64,000 bases of DNA, from the NCBI RefSeq assembly GCF_001476285.1, contig NZ_LDRU01000020.1, positions 62,001 through 126,000 of the forward strand. The letters run 5' to 3'. The stretch is from Microbacterium testaceum. GTDB lineage: Bacteria > Actinomycetota > Actinomycetes > Actinomycetales > Microbacteriaceae. The notes under the pieces are model-generated. The model worked only from the letters and a program-made list of their open reading frames with translations. It made no database searches and was not told the origin of the DNA. The position numbers and the translations under genes are program-made. Positions within the stretch are counted from its first letter, which is position 1. The number at the start of each line of letters is the position of its first letter. Shown here piece by piece: positions 46,774 through 55,987 of the stretch.

Positions 46774-48912
46774 TCAGGCTCCGATGCCGCGGATGGGCGG
46801 GTGGTGGAACGTGTCGCCGAAGGCGCGCTCCGACGCCCCCTCACGGTCGAGATAGGGCGAGGCCCCGCCGTCGATGAAGGGCCAGCCGGCGCCGAGGATG
46901 AGGCACAGGTCGATGTCCTGCACCTCGGGCACCACGCCCTCCTCCAGCATGATTCTGATCTCCTGCGCGAGGCCGTCCTGCACGCGCGCGAGGATCGTCT
47001 CGGGCGCGACCGGCGTCTTTCCGGTGATGAGGACCTTCTGCGCGGCCTTCGTCCAACCGGTCATCCGGCCGCCCTTGTCCTTCTCGACGACCTCGGGGAG
47101 AGCGGCGAGCTCGTGGAAGTTCTCCGACGAGAAGAACCGCTCGGGGAACGCATGCGCCATCGTGTCCTGCACGTGCGCCGCGACCTTCCAGCCCACCAGG
47201 TCGATGAGCTGGAACGGCCCCATCGGAAGACCGAGCGGCGCGAACGCCTTCTCCACGACCGCGATCGGGGTGCCCTCGTACACGGCCCGCGCCGCCTCGC
47301 CCATGACCTTCGCCAGCAGGCGATTCACGACGAAGCCCGGGGCGTCGGCGGTGAGCACCGCGTTCTTGCCGAGCCCCTTGGCCACGACGAACGCGGTCGA
47401 GAGCGCGGCGTCGCTCGTGGCATCCGTCTTCACGACCTCGATGAGAGGCATGACCGCGACGGGGTTGAAGAAGTGGAAGCCCACGAGACGCTCGGGGTTC
47501 TGCAGCACAGAGCCGATCTCGGCCACGGAGAGCGACGAGGTGTTGGTCGCGAGGATCGCGTCCTCGGCGACGATTCTCTCGATCGCCGAGAACACCTCCT
47601 GCTTGACGCCGACCTCTTCGAACACGGCCTCGATGACGAAGTCGCAGTCCGCGAACTCCGAACGGTCGGTCGTGCCGTGCACGAGCGCGCGCAGCTGGTT
47701 GGCCGTGTCGCCGTCCAGGCGGCCCTTGGCCTCGAGCTTGCCGATCTCCTCACGGATGGATGCCACGCCCTTGTCGACGCGACCCTGATCGAGGTCGGTG
47801 ATGACGACGGGCACACGCAGCTTCCGCACGAACAGCAGGGCGAACTGCGAGGCCATGAGACCCGCGCCGATGACGCCGACCTTCGTGACCTTCTTCGCCA
47901 GCGCCTTGTCGGGAGCCCCGACCGGACGCTTGGCGCGCTTCTGCACGAGGTCGAAGGCGTACATGGATGCCGCGAACTGGTCGCCCGTGATGAGGTCGGC
48001 CAGCGCCTCGTCCTCGCGGGCGAACCCCTCGGCCTTCGTGCCGCTCTTCGCCTTGTCGAGCAGGTCGAGCGCGACGTAGGGGGAGCGGGGGACGGTGCCG
48101 ATCTTGGACTCGAGCATGCCGCGGGCCATCTTGATCGCGATCGGCCACTTGGTCAGTCGCTCGAGCTTGCCGGGCTCATTCTTCCGCTCGACGCGGACGC
48201 GACCGGTGAGCACGCCGTCGGCCCACCGCAGCGAGTCCTCGAGGTAGCTGGCCGCCGGGAAGATGGCATCCATGATCCCGAGGTCGAACGCCTGCTGGGG
48301 CTTGAGCATCCGGTTCTGCTTGAGCGGGTTCGAGATGACGACCTCGAGCGCGTTCTCGATGCCGATGAGGTTCGGCAGCAGGTACGCGCCGCCCCAGCCG
48401 GGGATGATGCCGAGGAACACCTCGGGCAGGGCGATCGCCGCGGCCGACGCATCGACCGTGCGGTAGGTCGAGTTCAGCGCGATCTCGAGGCCACCGCCGA
48501 GCGCGAGCCCGTTGACGAAAGCGAACGACGGGACGCCGAGGTCGGACAGTGAGCCGATGACCTGGTGCCCGCGCTGAGCGATGAGCCGGGCGACCTCCTT
48601 CGACGGCAGCTTGGCGACGTCGGACAGGTCGGCACCGGCCGCGAGGATGTACTGCTTGCCGGTGATGGCGACGGCGTGGATCTCGCCCGCCGCCGCACGG
48701 CGCTTCAGCGTCGCGAGGGTTTCGCCGAGCTCGGCGAGCGTCGCCGGGCCCAACGTGTTCGGACGCGTGTGGTCGCGGCCGTTGTCGAGCGTGATGAGCG
48801 CCAGCACGTTGCCCGAGGGCAGGCGCACATCGCGGACGGGGGAGTGGGTGATCACCTCGTCGCCGGTGAGGGCGTCGAGGGGGCTGAAGTCGATCGAGGT
48901 GTAGTCGGTCAC
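46774..48912 (-). CDS. fadJ: Multifunctional enoyl-CoA hydratase/3-hydroxyacyl-CoA dehydrogenase
   Basis: The protein has 712 residues. Residues 1-300 form a crotonase domain with the oxyanion-hole loop KQYILAAGADLSD, GLALGGGLEIAL, and EVFLGIIPGWGGAYLLPN. From about residue 330 comes the NAD-binding Rossmann fold (VIGAGLMASQFALLFVR), with the catalytic His in GFHFFNPVAVMPLIEVV, and a C-terminal 3HCDH domain. It hydrates enoyl-CoA and oxidises 3-hydroxyacyl-CoA. The GTG start overlaps the stop of the thiolase gene (GTGA), making a fadA-fadJ operon. Confidence 0.95.
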   Translation of the reverse strand: MTDYTSIDFSPLDALTGDEVITHSPVRDVRLPSGNVLALITLDNGRDHTRPNTLGPATLAELGETLATLKRRAAAGEIHAVAITGKQYILAAGADLSDVAKLPSKEVARLIAQRGHQVIGSLSDLGVPSFAFVNGLALGGGLEIALNSTYRTVDASAAAIALPEVFLGIIPGWGGAYLLPNLIGIENALEVVISNPLKQNRMLKPQQAFDLGIMDAIFPAASYLEDSLRWADGVLTGRVRVERKNEPGKLERLTKWPIAIKMARGMLESKIGTVPRSPYVALDLLDKAKSGTKAEGFAREDEALADLITGDQFAASMYAFDLVQKRAKRPVGAPDKALAKKVTKVGVIGAGLMASQFALLFVRKLRVPVVITDLDQGRVDKGVASIREEIGKLEAKGRLDGDTANQLRALVHGTTDRSEFADCDFVIEAVFEEVGVKQEVFSAIERIVAEDAILATNTSSLSVAEIGSVLQNPERLVGFHFFNPVAVMPLIEVVKTDATSDAALSTAFVVAKGLGKNAVLTADAPGFVVNRLLAKVMGEAARAVYEGTPIAVVEKAFAPLGLPMGPFQLIDLVGWKVAAHVQDTMAHAFPERFFSSENFHELAALPEVVEKDKGGRMTGWTKAAQKVLITGKTPVAPETILARVQDGLAQEIRIMLEEGVVPEVQDIDLCLILGAGWPFIDGGASPYLDREGASERAFGDTFHHPPIRGIGA

Positions 48913-50117
48913 TTGCGCTTCTTCTTTCCGTCGAAGAACGGGTTCTCCCAGATGACAGAGCCGCCCTGGCCGAGGCCGACGCACATGGCGGTGAGCCCGT
49001 AGCGCACGTCAGGCCGCTCGGCGAACTGCGCGGCCAGCTGGATCATGAGACGGACTCCGGATGCCGCGAGCGGGTGGCCGACGGCGATCGCACCGCCCCA
49101 GGGGTTCACGCGGGGGTCGTCGTCGGCGATGCCGAAGTGGTCGAGCAGCGAGATCACCTGGATCGCGAACGCCTCGTTCAGCTCGAACAGGCCGATGTCG
49201 TCGATCGTGAGTCCGGCCTTCTTGAGGGCCTTCTCGGTCGAGGGGATGGGGCCGATGCCCATGATCTCGGGCTCGACACCGGCGAACGCGAACGACACCA
49301 TGCGCATCTTCGGCGTGAGACCGAATTCCTTCACGGCGTCGGCACCCGCGAGCAGGCTGATGGTCGCGCCGTCCGTCAGCGGCGAAGACGTGCCCGCCGT
49401 GACGCGACCGTGGGGGCGGAACGGCGTCTTCAGCGTCGCAAGACCCTCGACGGTGGTCTCGGGGCGGCGACCCTCGTCCTCGGTCGCGAGGCCCCAGGCG
49501 CCGTCGGCATCCTTCACCGCCACCGGCACGAGGTCGGGCTGGATCTTGCCGGCCTCGTAGGCGGCCTGCACCTTGTGCTGGCTCGCGGCGCCAAAACGAT
49601 CGGCGCGCTCCTTGGTGAGGTGGGGGAACCGATCGTGGATGCGCTCGGCGGTGACGCCCATGTTCAGCGCACCCGGGTCGACGAGCTTCTCGGCTACGAA
49701 GCGGGGGTTGGGGTCGACGTTCCCTCCGATGGGGTGACGACCCATGTGCTCGACGCCGCCCGCGAGAGCGAGGTCGTACATGCCGACGCCGATCGAGGCG
49801 CCCATCGTGGTGACGCTGGTCATGGCGCCGGCGCACATGCGCTCGACCGCGAGACCCGGCACCGTCATCGGGAGCCCCGCGAGGATCGCCGCCGTGCGAC
49901 CGAGGGTCAGACCCTGGTCACCGGTCTGCGACGTCGCGGCGATCGCCACGTCGTCGATGCGGTCCTTCGGCACGTCGCCGTTGCGCTCCATCAACCCGAT
50001 GATCGCCTTGACGACCAGGTCGTCCGCGCGGGTGTTCCAGTACATTCCCTTCTCGCCGGCGCGCCCGAAAGGGGTGCGCATTCCGTCGACGAAGAAGACG
50101 TCCGTCATCTCGGCCAC
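48909..50117 (-). CDS. fadA: Acetyl-CoA acyltransferase (thiolase)
   Basis: The protein has 402 residues. The acyl-accepting Cys is in ERMCAGAMTS near residue 95, the His in GHPLAASG and the second Cys in MCVGLGQG near the C-terminus. It cleaves 3-ketoacyl-CoA to acetyl-CoA and a shortened acyl-CoA. GTG start with TTTGGAGG six bases before; an in-frame ATG lies three codons downstream. First gene of a two-gene beta-oxidation operon with the fadJ-like gene. Confidence 0.95.
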   Translation of the reverse strand: MAEMTDVFFVDGMRTPFGRAGEKGMYWNTRADDLVVKAIIGLMERNGDVPKDRIDDVAIAATSQTGDQGLTLGRTAAILAGLPMTVPGLAVERMCAGAMTSVTTMGASIGVGMYDLALAGGVEHMGRHPIGGNVDPNPRFVAEKLVDPGALNMGVTAERIHDRFPHLTKERADRFGAASQHKVQAAYEAGKIQPDLVPVAVKDADGAWGLATEDEGRRPETTVEGLATLKTPFRPHGRVTAGTSSPLTDGATISLLAGADAVKEFGLTPKMRMVSFAFAGVEPEIMGIGPIPSTEKALKKAGLTIDDIGLFELNEAFAIQVISLLDHFGIADDDPRVNPWGGAIAVGHPLAASGVRLMIQLAAQFAERPDVRYGLTAMCVGLGQGGSVIWENPFFDGKKKRK

Positions 50118-50188
50118 TCTGCCTCCAAAGTTTGGGATGACCCCAGCCTAGGAAGGCGGATTCCCGGCGAGGAATCGGTTGTCCGAAC

Positions 50189-51385
50189 CTACGAATCCGT
50201 GCCAGAGGCGTCGTCGTCGGCTTTGAGGGAAGCTACAAAGCTATCCGCGATCACCTGTGCGGTCTGGTCAATCTGCCAGGGTCGCGCACCGAGCTCCGCC
50301 AGGGCGGCCCCGATGGTCTCGGCGGTCACCTCGGCGGGCGGAGCCCACGCCACCCGACGAAGCGTCTCGGGGGTGAGGAGGTTCTCGGTCGGCATGCGCA
50401 GTTCTTCGGCGCGCGCCTCGACGGCGGGGCGAGCCGCCTTCAGCCGACGGTCGGCCTCGGGGTTCCGGTCGACCCACGCGCGGGGCGGCGGGAGTGTGTC
50501 GCTGGGGACCCGGTCCGGCGGCAACTCGGTGTCTTCGCGGCCGGCGACGATGGCGTTCCACCAGCGGTCGAGCTGAGTACGGCTGGCCCGCCCGTTGAAC
50601 TCCTTGACGCCGGCGAGCGCCTGCTTGCTCGCGGGATCCGCGAGCACGGCGGCCACCAGCGCGCGGTCGGGGACGAGCCGGCCGGGGGCGACGTCCTGCT
50701 CGCGGGCGTACTCCTCGCGGGCCCACCAGAGCGCACGGGCCACCGCGAGCGCCCGGCGACCGCGCACCGTGTGGAGGCCGCTCATCCGCCGCCACGGGTC
50801 TTCACGCGGCGGCTTCGGCAGGCGGTCGAGGACGGCCTGGAACTCCTGCCGCGCGAACTCGGTCTTCTGCTGCTCATCGAGCTCGGCGTCGAGCACGTCC
50901 CGCACGTCGATGAGGTGCTCGACGTCGAGAGCGGCGTACTCGAGCCAGGATGCCGGGAGCGGACGGGTCGACCAATCCGCCGCCGAGTGGGCCTTTGCCA
51001 ACGTGATGCCCAGGGTCTGCTCGACGACGGCGCCGAGACCGACGCGCTCGTGTCCGAGCAGTCGCGCACCCAGCTCGGTGTCGAAGATGCGCGGGGGTTC
51101 GAGACCTCGCTCGCGCAGCGACGGCAGGTCCTGACTGGCCGCGTGGAACACCCACTCGATGTCTGCGATCGCGGCCTGCAGCGGCGAGAAGTCCTCGATC
51201 GTCGACGGATCGAAGAGGAAGACGCCCGCCTCCCGACGGAACACCTGGATGAGGTACGCGCGCTGCGAGTAGCGGAATCCCGATGCCCGCTCGACGTCCA
51301 CCGCGACCGGCCCGGTGCCCGCAGCGAGGCGATCGGATGCCGACGCCAGTCCGGCGGCATCCTCGATGACGTTGTACTCAACCAC
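50189..51385 (-). CDS. rnd: Ribonuclease D family 3'-5' exonuclease with HRDC domain
   Basis: The protein has 398 residues. The DEDD exonuclease domain has VAVDVERASGFRY (D-x-E), the HAASQDLPSL second Asp motif, and YAALDVEHLIDV with Tyr and Asp. Near residues 205-285 is an HRDC domain (ALWWAREEYAREQDVAPGRLVPDRAL), and a C-terminal tail related to actinobacterial RNase D-like proteins follows. It trims 3' ends of structured RNAs. The GTG start lies eight bases inside the DUF3000 gene, so the two are coupled. Confidence 0.93.
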   Translation of the reverse strand: MVEYNVIEDAAGLASASDRLAAGTGPVAVDVERASGFRYSQRAYLIQVFRREAGVFLFDPSTIEDFSPLQAAIADIEWVFHAASQDLPSLRERGLEPPRIFDTELGARLLGHERVGLGAVVEQTLGITLAKAHSAADWSTRPLPASWLEYAALDVEHLIDVRDVLDAELDEQQKTEFARQEFQAVLDRLPKPPREDPWRRMSGLHTVRGRRALAVARALWWAREEYAREQDVAPGRLVPDRALVAAVLADPASKQALAGVKEFNGRASRTQLDRWWNAIVAGREDTELPPDRVPSDTLPPPRAWVDRNPEADRRLKAARPAVEARAEELRMPTENLLTPETLRRVAWAPPAEVTAETIGAALAELGARPWQIDQTAQVIADSFVASLKADDDASGTDS

Positions 51386-51968
51386 GGGTGGGCCTCCGGG
51401 CTCCGAAGACGGCGACGCCCTCCGACCCCGGGGGGAGGCCGGCCAGCATGCACACGAGTTCCGCCCACGCGTCGAGATGGGGGCGGATGGGACCACGCGG
51501 CGACCATGACGCGCGAAGTTCGATCTGCGACCCCTCGCCCTGGGACGCGAGGGCCCCGAAGCCGGTCGAGAGGGTCTTGGTGGCGGTGCCCGATTCGGAA
51601 TGCCGTTCGGCGCCGCGCGAGTCGAGGGCGTCGATGAGCCACGACCACGCCACCTGGGCCAGGAGGGGGTCGATGCCGATCTCGGGCTCCAGCGGCGCCT
51701 GCGCGAAGCACACCACACGCCACGCGCCACCCCACGCATCGGGTTCGTCCGGATCGTGCAGCAGGATGAAGCGCCCCGTGCCGAAAGGCGAGTCGGTCGA
51801 GTGTTCCTCCGGACGGACATCGCCCGCCAACGCCAGGGAGTGGGGCGCCAGGCCGGCGGGGGAGGGGATCTCGCGCACGACGAAATCGTCACGGAACGTG
51901 GCGGCGCGCACCTCCTCCATCGCCCGGGCGAAAGGGGTCGACGCCTCGGGTGAGCCCAGGTCAGTCAC
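51378..51968 (-). CDS. DUF3000 domain-containing protein
   Basis: The protein has about 196 residues with ATFRDDFVVREIPSPAGLAPHSLAL, then GRFILLHDPDEPDAWGGAWRVVCFAQAPLEPEIG and WSWLIDALDS: the DUF3000 pattern. The start is GTG 51968, since the -10 TAGTCT ends at 51975 and the spacing of six bases matches the leaderless genes here; GTG 51974 would be directly at the box. It overlaps rnd downstream, a pairing common in actinobacteria. The function is unknown. Confidence 0.93.
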   Translation of the reverse strand: MTDLGSPEASTPFARAMEEVRAATFRDDFVVREIPSPAGLAPHSLALAGDVRPEEHSTDSPFGTGRFILLHDPDEPDAWGGAWRVVCFAQAPLEPEIGIDPLLAQVAWSWLIDALDSRGAERHSESGTATKTLSTGFGALASQGEGSQIELRASWSPRGPIRPHLDAWAELVCMLAGLPPGSEGVAVFGARRPTRG

Positions 51969-51974
51969 GGCCAC

Positions 51975-51984
51975 AGACTAGAGT
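51975..51984. promoter_or_regulatory. Overlapping divergent -10 boxes of DUF3000 and hydrolase genes
   Basis: On the minus strand TAGTCT (51980-51975) and on the plus strand TAGAGT (51979-51984) overlap by two bases. The minus gene starts six bases away, the plus gene nine bases away. Confidence 0.5.
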
Positions 51985-51993
51985 GAGGCCTCG

Positions 51994-53244
51994 ATGAACG
52001 CTCCCAGGCGCGCCGCGCGGCCCGGCCCCTCGCGACGAACCGCATCGATCGCACGCGTGGGGATCGCGACTCTCGCGATGGCCTTCGGGGCGAGCCTCAC
52101 GGCTCTGAGCGCGGTCTCGTTCCGCATGGCTCGAACCGTCATCACCCCCGCCGGTCGAGTTCCCAACACGCGGATCGTCTCGCTCGACACCGTCGCGCAG
52201 ACGGTCACCCTCGACCGCACCGACGACACCGCCCTGCCGGGACGGTACGGGCTCTTCACCGTCGGAACCACCGACTATCTGCGGCTGGGGTCGGTGGTCG
52301 CCGACGACGGCGCAACGGTCACCCGGAAACTCCTCACCGAGGTCGCCGCCGACGACAGCATCGCCGCCGAGGCGGCTTTCAGCGGCTGGTACTACGACGA
52401 ACCCGATCAGCTCCGGCTGCCGTACCGGTCGGTGCAGATCGAGACCCCCGTCGGGGCCTGCCCCGCGTGGGAGTTTCCCGCCGACTCGGTTTCCGCCTCC
52501 GAAGGGTCCGGCGGAGAGGGGTCCGGCGGAGAGGGGTCCGGCGTCTGGGTCATCCAGGTGCACGGTCGAGGCACGACGCGCGCCGAGACGCTTCGCGCCG
52601 TCCCGGTCTTCCACGCCCTCGGCATCACGGCTCTCGCGGTGTCGTACCGCAACGACGGAGAGGCGCCGCAGAGCGCGAGCGGCACCTACGCGCTCGGTGC
52701 GACCGAGTGGCGCGACGTCGATGCCGCGATCGAGTACGCCGCGGCCCACGGCGCGCGCCGCATCATCCTCATGGGGTGGTCGATGGGCGGCGCGATGTGC
52801 CTCCAGACCGAGGCCTTCTCGACGCATCGAGACCTGATCGCCGGACTCGTCCTGGAATCACCCGTCGTCGACTGGCGCACGGTCCTGCGCTATCAGAGCC
52901 GCCTCCTCAAGCTGCCCCGCCCGGTCCTCGGTCTCACCGAGCGCATCCTCGACTCCGCCTGGGGTGCCCGTCTGGTGCGCGGCGAGGCCATCCCCCTCGA
53001 CCGCCTCGACCGTGTCGCCCACGCGGACGAGCTGCGGCATCCGGTCCTGATCCTCCACAGCGACGACGACGGTTTCGTGCCCAGCGACGCTTCGCACGCC
53101 CTCGCGGAGGCTCGCCCCGACCTCGTCACGATGGAGACGTTCGAGGTGGCCCGCCACACGAAGCTCTGGAACTACGACGAGACACGCTTCACCCGCGTGA
53201 TCCAGGACTGGGTACGACGACAGGGACTCGCGTCGGCAGAGTGA
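51994..53244 (+). CDS. Alpha/beta hydrolase with N-terminal membrane anchor
   Basis: The protein has 416 residues. A hydrophobic segment (about residues 19-41, RVGIATLAMAFGASLTALSA) at the N-terminus is a signal anchor. The hydrolase core has the oxyanion region IQVHGRGTTRAE, the nucleophile in LMGWSMGGAMCL, Asp in HSDDDGFVPS and His in ARHTKLWNYD. A short run of Glu-Gly-Ser-Gly-Gly repeats (from a 15-base DNA repeat at 52504-52543) lies in a surface loop. Substrate unknown. The gene is divergent from DUF3000. Confidence 0.88.
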   Translation: MNAPRRAARPGPSRRTASIARVGIATLAMAFGASLTALSAVSFRMARTVITPAGRVPNTRIVSLDTVAQTVTLDRTDDTALPGRYGLFTVGTTDYLRLGSVVADDGATVTRKLLTEVAADDSIAAEAAFSGWYYDEPDQLRLPYRSVQIETPVGACPAWEFPADSVSASEGSGGEGSGGEGSGVWVIQVHGRGTTRAETLRAVPVFHALGITALAVSYRNDGEAPQSASGTYALGATEWRDVDAAIEYAAAHGARRIILMGWSMGGAMCLQTEAFSTHRDLIAGLVLESPVVDWRTVLRYQSRLLKLPRPVLGLTERILDSAWGARLVRGEAIPLDRLDRVAHADELRHPVLILHSDDDGFVPSDASHALAEARPDLVTMETFEVARHTKLWNYDETRFTRVIQDWVRRQGLASAE

Positions 53245-53270
53245 GGGATGCCGCCGCTGGGGCGTCCTGT

Positions 53271-53723
53271 TCAGGCGCCTGTTGAAGCGCCGCGCTTGGC
53301 GGCGACCTGACGCTTTGCGCGCATGAGCATGCCCGTCATGCCCGCGATCCGCAGCGGGCTGACCGCTCGGGTGAGGCCGATGCTCTGCGGGAAATCGTCG
53401 GGAACGGCGAGCACCTCGTCGGCCGACAGTCCGGTCAGACCCTGAGCGAGGATGCTCGCGAAGCCCCGCGTGGTGGGAGCCTCGGCGGGCGCGGTCGCGT
53501 GCATCGCGACGCGGTCGGCGTCGTCGACCGTGACGATGATGTACACCGGCGACTGGCACTCGGCCACCCGCTCCTGCAGCTCGGGGTGATCGGCGTACTC
53601 GGCCGGCACCGCGGGGAGCTCCTGCGAGAACTCCAGCAGGAGCTGCAACCGGTCGGGCTCGTCGAGCTCGAGGAACTCGTCGCGGATCTCGGCCAGGCGG
53701 GCGGGGAGGGTGTTCTCGGACAT
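53271..53723 (-). CDS. sufE: SufE family protein
   Basis: The protein has 150 residues. It has the LAEIRDEFLELDEPDRLQLLLEF opening of SufE and the active Cys in VAECQSPVYIIV. SufE takes sulfur from a cysteine desulfurase for iron-sulfur cluster assembly. Here it follows a sulfurtransferase gene by 34 bases, the usual actinobacterial pair. ATG 53723 is the likely start; an ATG nine bases upstream is also in frame. The Ser/Ala-rich C-terminus KRQVAAKRGASTGA is basic and probably flexible. Confidence 0.93.
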   Translation of the reverse strand: MSENTLPARLAEIRDEFLELDEPDRLQLLLEFSQELPAVPAEYADHPELQERVAECQSPVYIIVTVDDADRVAMHATAPAEAPTTRGFASILAQGLTGLSADEVLAVPDDFPQSIGLTRAVSPLRIAGMTGMLMRAKRQVAAKRGASTGA

Positions 53724-53757
53724 CTCCGTCATCCTCCCACGCCCGCGAACGCCGGGC

Positions 53758-54660
53758 TCAGCGCGAGGGCACCTCGCCGGGCTCCGATCCCGAGACGATC
53801 GGCACACGCACGGCGCTGCCCCACTCGGTCCACGAGCCGTCGTAGTTGCGGACGTCCTCGAAGCCGAGGAGGTGCTTCAGCACGAACCAGGTGTGGCTCG
53901 AGCGCTCGCCGATGCGGCAGTACGCCACGATCTTGTCGCCGTCCTTCAGGCCCGCGCCGTCGCGGTAGATGGCATCCAGCTCTTCGCGCGACTTGAAGCC
54001 GCCGTCTTCGGCGACGGCCTTGGCCCACGGCACGCTCTGGGCGCTCGGGATGTGACCCGCGCGGAGAGCCCCCTCTTCGGGGTACGCCGGAGCGGAGGTG
54101 CGCTCGCCCGAGTACTCCTCGGGGGAGCGCACATCGATGAGCGGGTTGCCGAGGTGCGCGAGCACGTCGTCCTTGTAGGCGCGGATCAATGCGTCGTCGC
54201 GCTCGACGATCGGGTACTCGACCGGCTCGCGGGTGGTCGGCTCGGTCGTGAGAGGGCGACCCTCGGCGATCCACTTGTCGCGGCCGCCGTCGAGGAGACG
54301 AACGTCCTCGTGCCCGAAGAGCGAGAACACCCACAGGGCGTACGCGGCCCACCAGTTGTTCTTGTCGCCGTAGATGACGACCGTGTCGTCGCGCGCGATG
54401 CCCTTCTTGCTCAGCAGCTTCGCGAAGCCCTCGCCGTCGAGGTAGTCGCGCACGACGGGATCGTTGAGCTCGGTGTGCCAGTCGACCTTGACCGCACCGG
54501 GGATGTGCCCGGTCTCGTAGAGGAGCACGTCCTCATCGGACTCGACGACGACCAGACCCGGTTGCCCGAGCCGCTGCTCGAGCCACTCGCCGGTCACGAG
54601 ACGGCCGGGCTCGGCGTAGTCGGCGAACTTGGGGGAGCTGGTGTCGAACTCGACGGTCAC
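53758..54660 (-). CDS. Rhodanese-type sulfurtransferase
   Basis: The protein has 300 residues with two rhodanese domains: the first with [26 protein letters not shown], lacking a catalytic Cys, the second with [15 protein letters not shown] and the active loop [17 protein letters not shown] carrying the Cys. This is the thiosulfate/3-mercaptopyruvate sulfurtransferase type (SseA/CysA2). The GTG start follows GAGGAGA. It lies divergent from zapE, 120 bases apart, and upstream of sufE on one transcript. Confidence 0.94.
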   Translation of the reverse strand: MTVEFDTSSPKFADYAEPGRLVTGEWLEQRLGQPGLVVVESDEDVLLYETGHIPGAVKVDWHTELNDPVVRDYLDGEGFAKLLSKKGIARDDTVVIYGDKNNWWAAYALWVFSLFGHEDVRLLDGGRDKWIAEGRPLTTEPTTREPVEYPIVERDDALIRAYKDDVLAHLGNPLIDVRSPEEYSGERTSAPAYPEEGALRAGHIPSAQSVPWAKAVAEDGGFKSREELDAIYRDGAGLKDGDKIVAYCRIGERSSHTWFVLKHLLGFEDVRNYDGSWTEWGSAVRVPIVSGSEPGEVPSR

Positions 54661-54780
54661 GGGAGATCTCCTCGGTCGGGGCAGGGGGTGCGGCGGCATA
54701 GGGTGGACACCGCACCATCGACCCTAGATCCGCGGCATGGGGCACGCACCCATCCCGTAAGACTCGGACACAGGACGGCC

Positions 54781-55818
54781 ATGACCTCCACTCCCGCCAC
54801 GACCGGCCTCATCCACCTGACGGAGCGCGAGCCCGCCGTCACCGGTGCCGAGATGGTGAACGCCCTCGTCCCGCCGCCGCAGTTCGACGGCGCGACCTTC
54901 GAGTCGTATCGGGCCGACGATGCCTACCCCTCGCAGCAGGAAGCCAAAGAACTCCTTCAGGCGTTCGCCGGAAAGCAGTCGAGCCCGGCGAAGAAGGGCG
55001 GGTTCTTCCGTCGCGCCGAGAAGGTCGCGCCGGTCAAGCCCGGGGTCTACCTCGACGGCGGCTTCGGCGTCGGCAAGACGCACCTGCTCGCGTCGATCTA
55101 CCACGCGATGCCGGCCCGCCGGAAGTACTTCGGATCGTTCATCGAATACACCGCGCTCGTCGGCGTGCTCGGCTACGCCAAGGCCGTGGAACTGTTCCGC
55201 GGGAGCGATCTGCTCTGCATCGACGAGTTCGAGCTCGACGACCCGGGCGACACGATGGTCATGACGCGGCTGCTCGGGGAGCTCGTGGCATCCGGAACCC
55301 GGTTGGCCGCGACGTCGAACACCCCGCCCAACGCTCTCGGCGAGGGACGCTTCGCGGCGCAGGACTTCCTGCGTGAGATCCAGTCGATGGCGGACAGCTT
55401 CAGGACCATCCGCATCGACGGGACCGACTTCCGTCAGCGTGCGATCGACGGCGAAGCGAAGGTGCTCGGCGACGATGAATACCGGCAGGCGATGGATGCC
55501 GCGGCCTCGACCGGAGTGGTATCCGATGACGCGTTCTCCGACCTCGTCGGACACCTCGCCCGGGTGCACCCGTCGCGTTTCATCCGTCTGATCGACGGCG
55601 TCGACACGATCGGGCTGCGCGACGTGCAGGTCCTGCACGACCAGTCCGCCGCCCTGCGCCTGGTCGCGTTCATCGATCGCGCGTACGACGCGCAGATCCC
55701 GATCCGCGCGACCGGCGTCCCGCTGAACACGGTCTTCAGCGACGAGATGCTCGCGGGCGGGTATCGCAAGAAGTACTTGCGCGCGACGTCGCGGCTCGTC
55801 GCCCTTACACACTCTTGA
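54781..55818 (+). CDS. zapE: ZapE/AFG1-like ATPase
   Basis: The protein has 345 residues. It has Walker A GGFGVGKTHLLAS, Walker B LLCIDEFELDDPGD, and sensor sequences SNTPPNALGEGRF and FRTIRIDGTDFR, as in AFG1-like ATPases, the ZapE family of cell division proteins. The start is the ATG at 54781; the longer upstream frame lies on the opposite strand of the sulfurtransferase gene and is not coding. Monocistronic by position. The role in actinobacteria is not well known. Confidence 0.93.
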   Translation: MTSTPATTGLIHLTEREPAVTGAEMVNALVPPPQFDGATFESYRADDAYPSQQEAKELLQAFAGKQSSPAKKGGFFRRAEKVAPVKPGVYLDGGFGVGKTHLLASIYHAMPARRKYFGSFIEYTALVGVLGYAKAVELFRGSDLLCIDEFELDDPGDTMVMTRLLGELVASGTRLAATSNTPPNALGEGRFAAQDFLREIQSMADSFRTIRIDGTDFRQRAIDGEAKVLGDDEYRQAMDAAASTGVVSDDAFSDLVGHLARVHPSRFIRLIDGVDTIGLRDVQVLHDQSAALRLVAFIDRAYDAQIPIRATGVPLNTVFSDEMLAGGYRKKYLRATSRLVALTHS

Positions 55819-55882
55819 TCCAGCGTCCTCATCTGCGCCTCTCGGCCGCGCGAAACGCGATGTTTACGTGAGGCCGATCTCC

Positions 55883-55909
55883 GTAACGTCCCCGTAACAC
55901 CTCTCGAAC
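55883..55909 (+). promoter_or_regulatory. GlnR-like half-site array upstream of amt
   Basis: GTAAC (55883-55887), six bases, GTAAC (55894-55898), six bases, CGAAC (55905-55909): three half-sites with an 11-base period, as in GlnR-bound amtB promoters. They lie about 80-105 bases before the amt ATG. The match is good for two half-sites and partial for the third. Confidence 0.6.
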
Positions 55910-55987
55910 GGAGATGGAAACCGGGGCTGGGAACACTGGGGGGACCCGACGCTACACCTGCGTCCCTGCAGAGAGGTTTCCTCCGAG

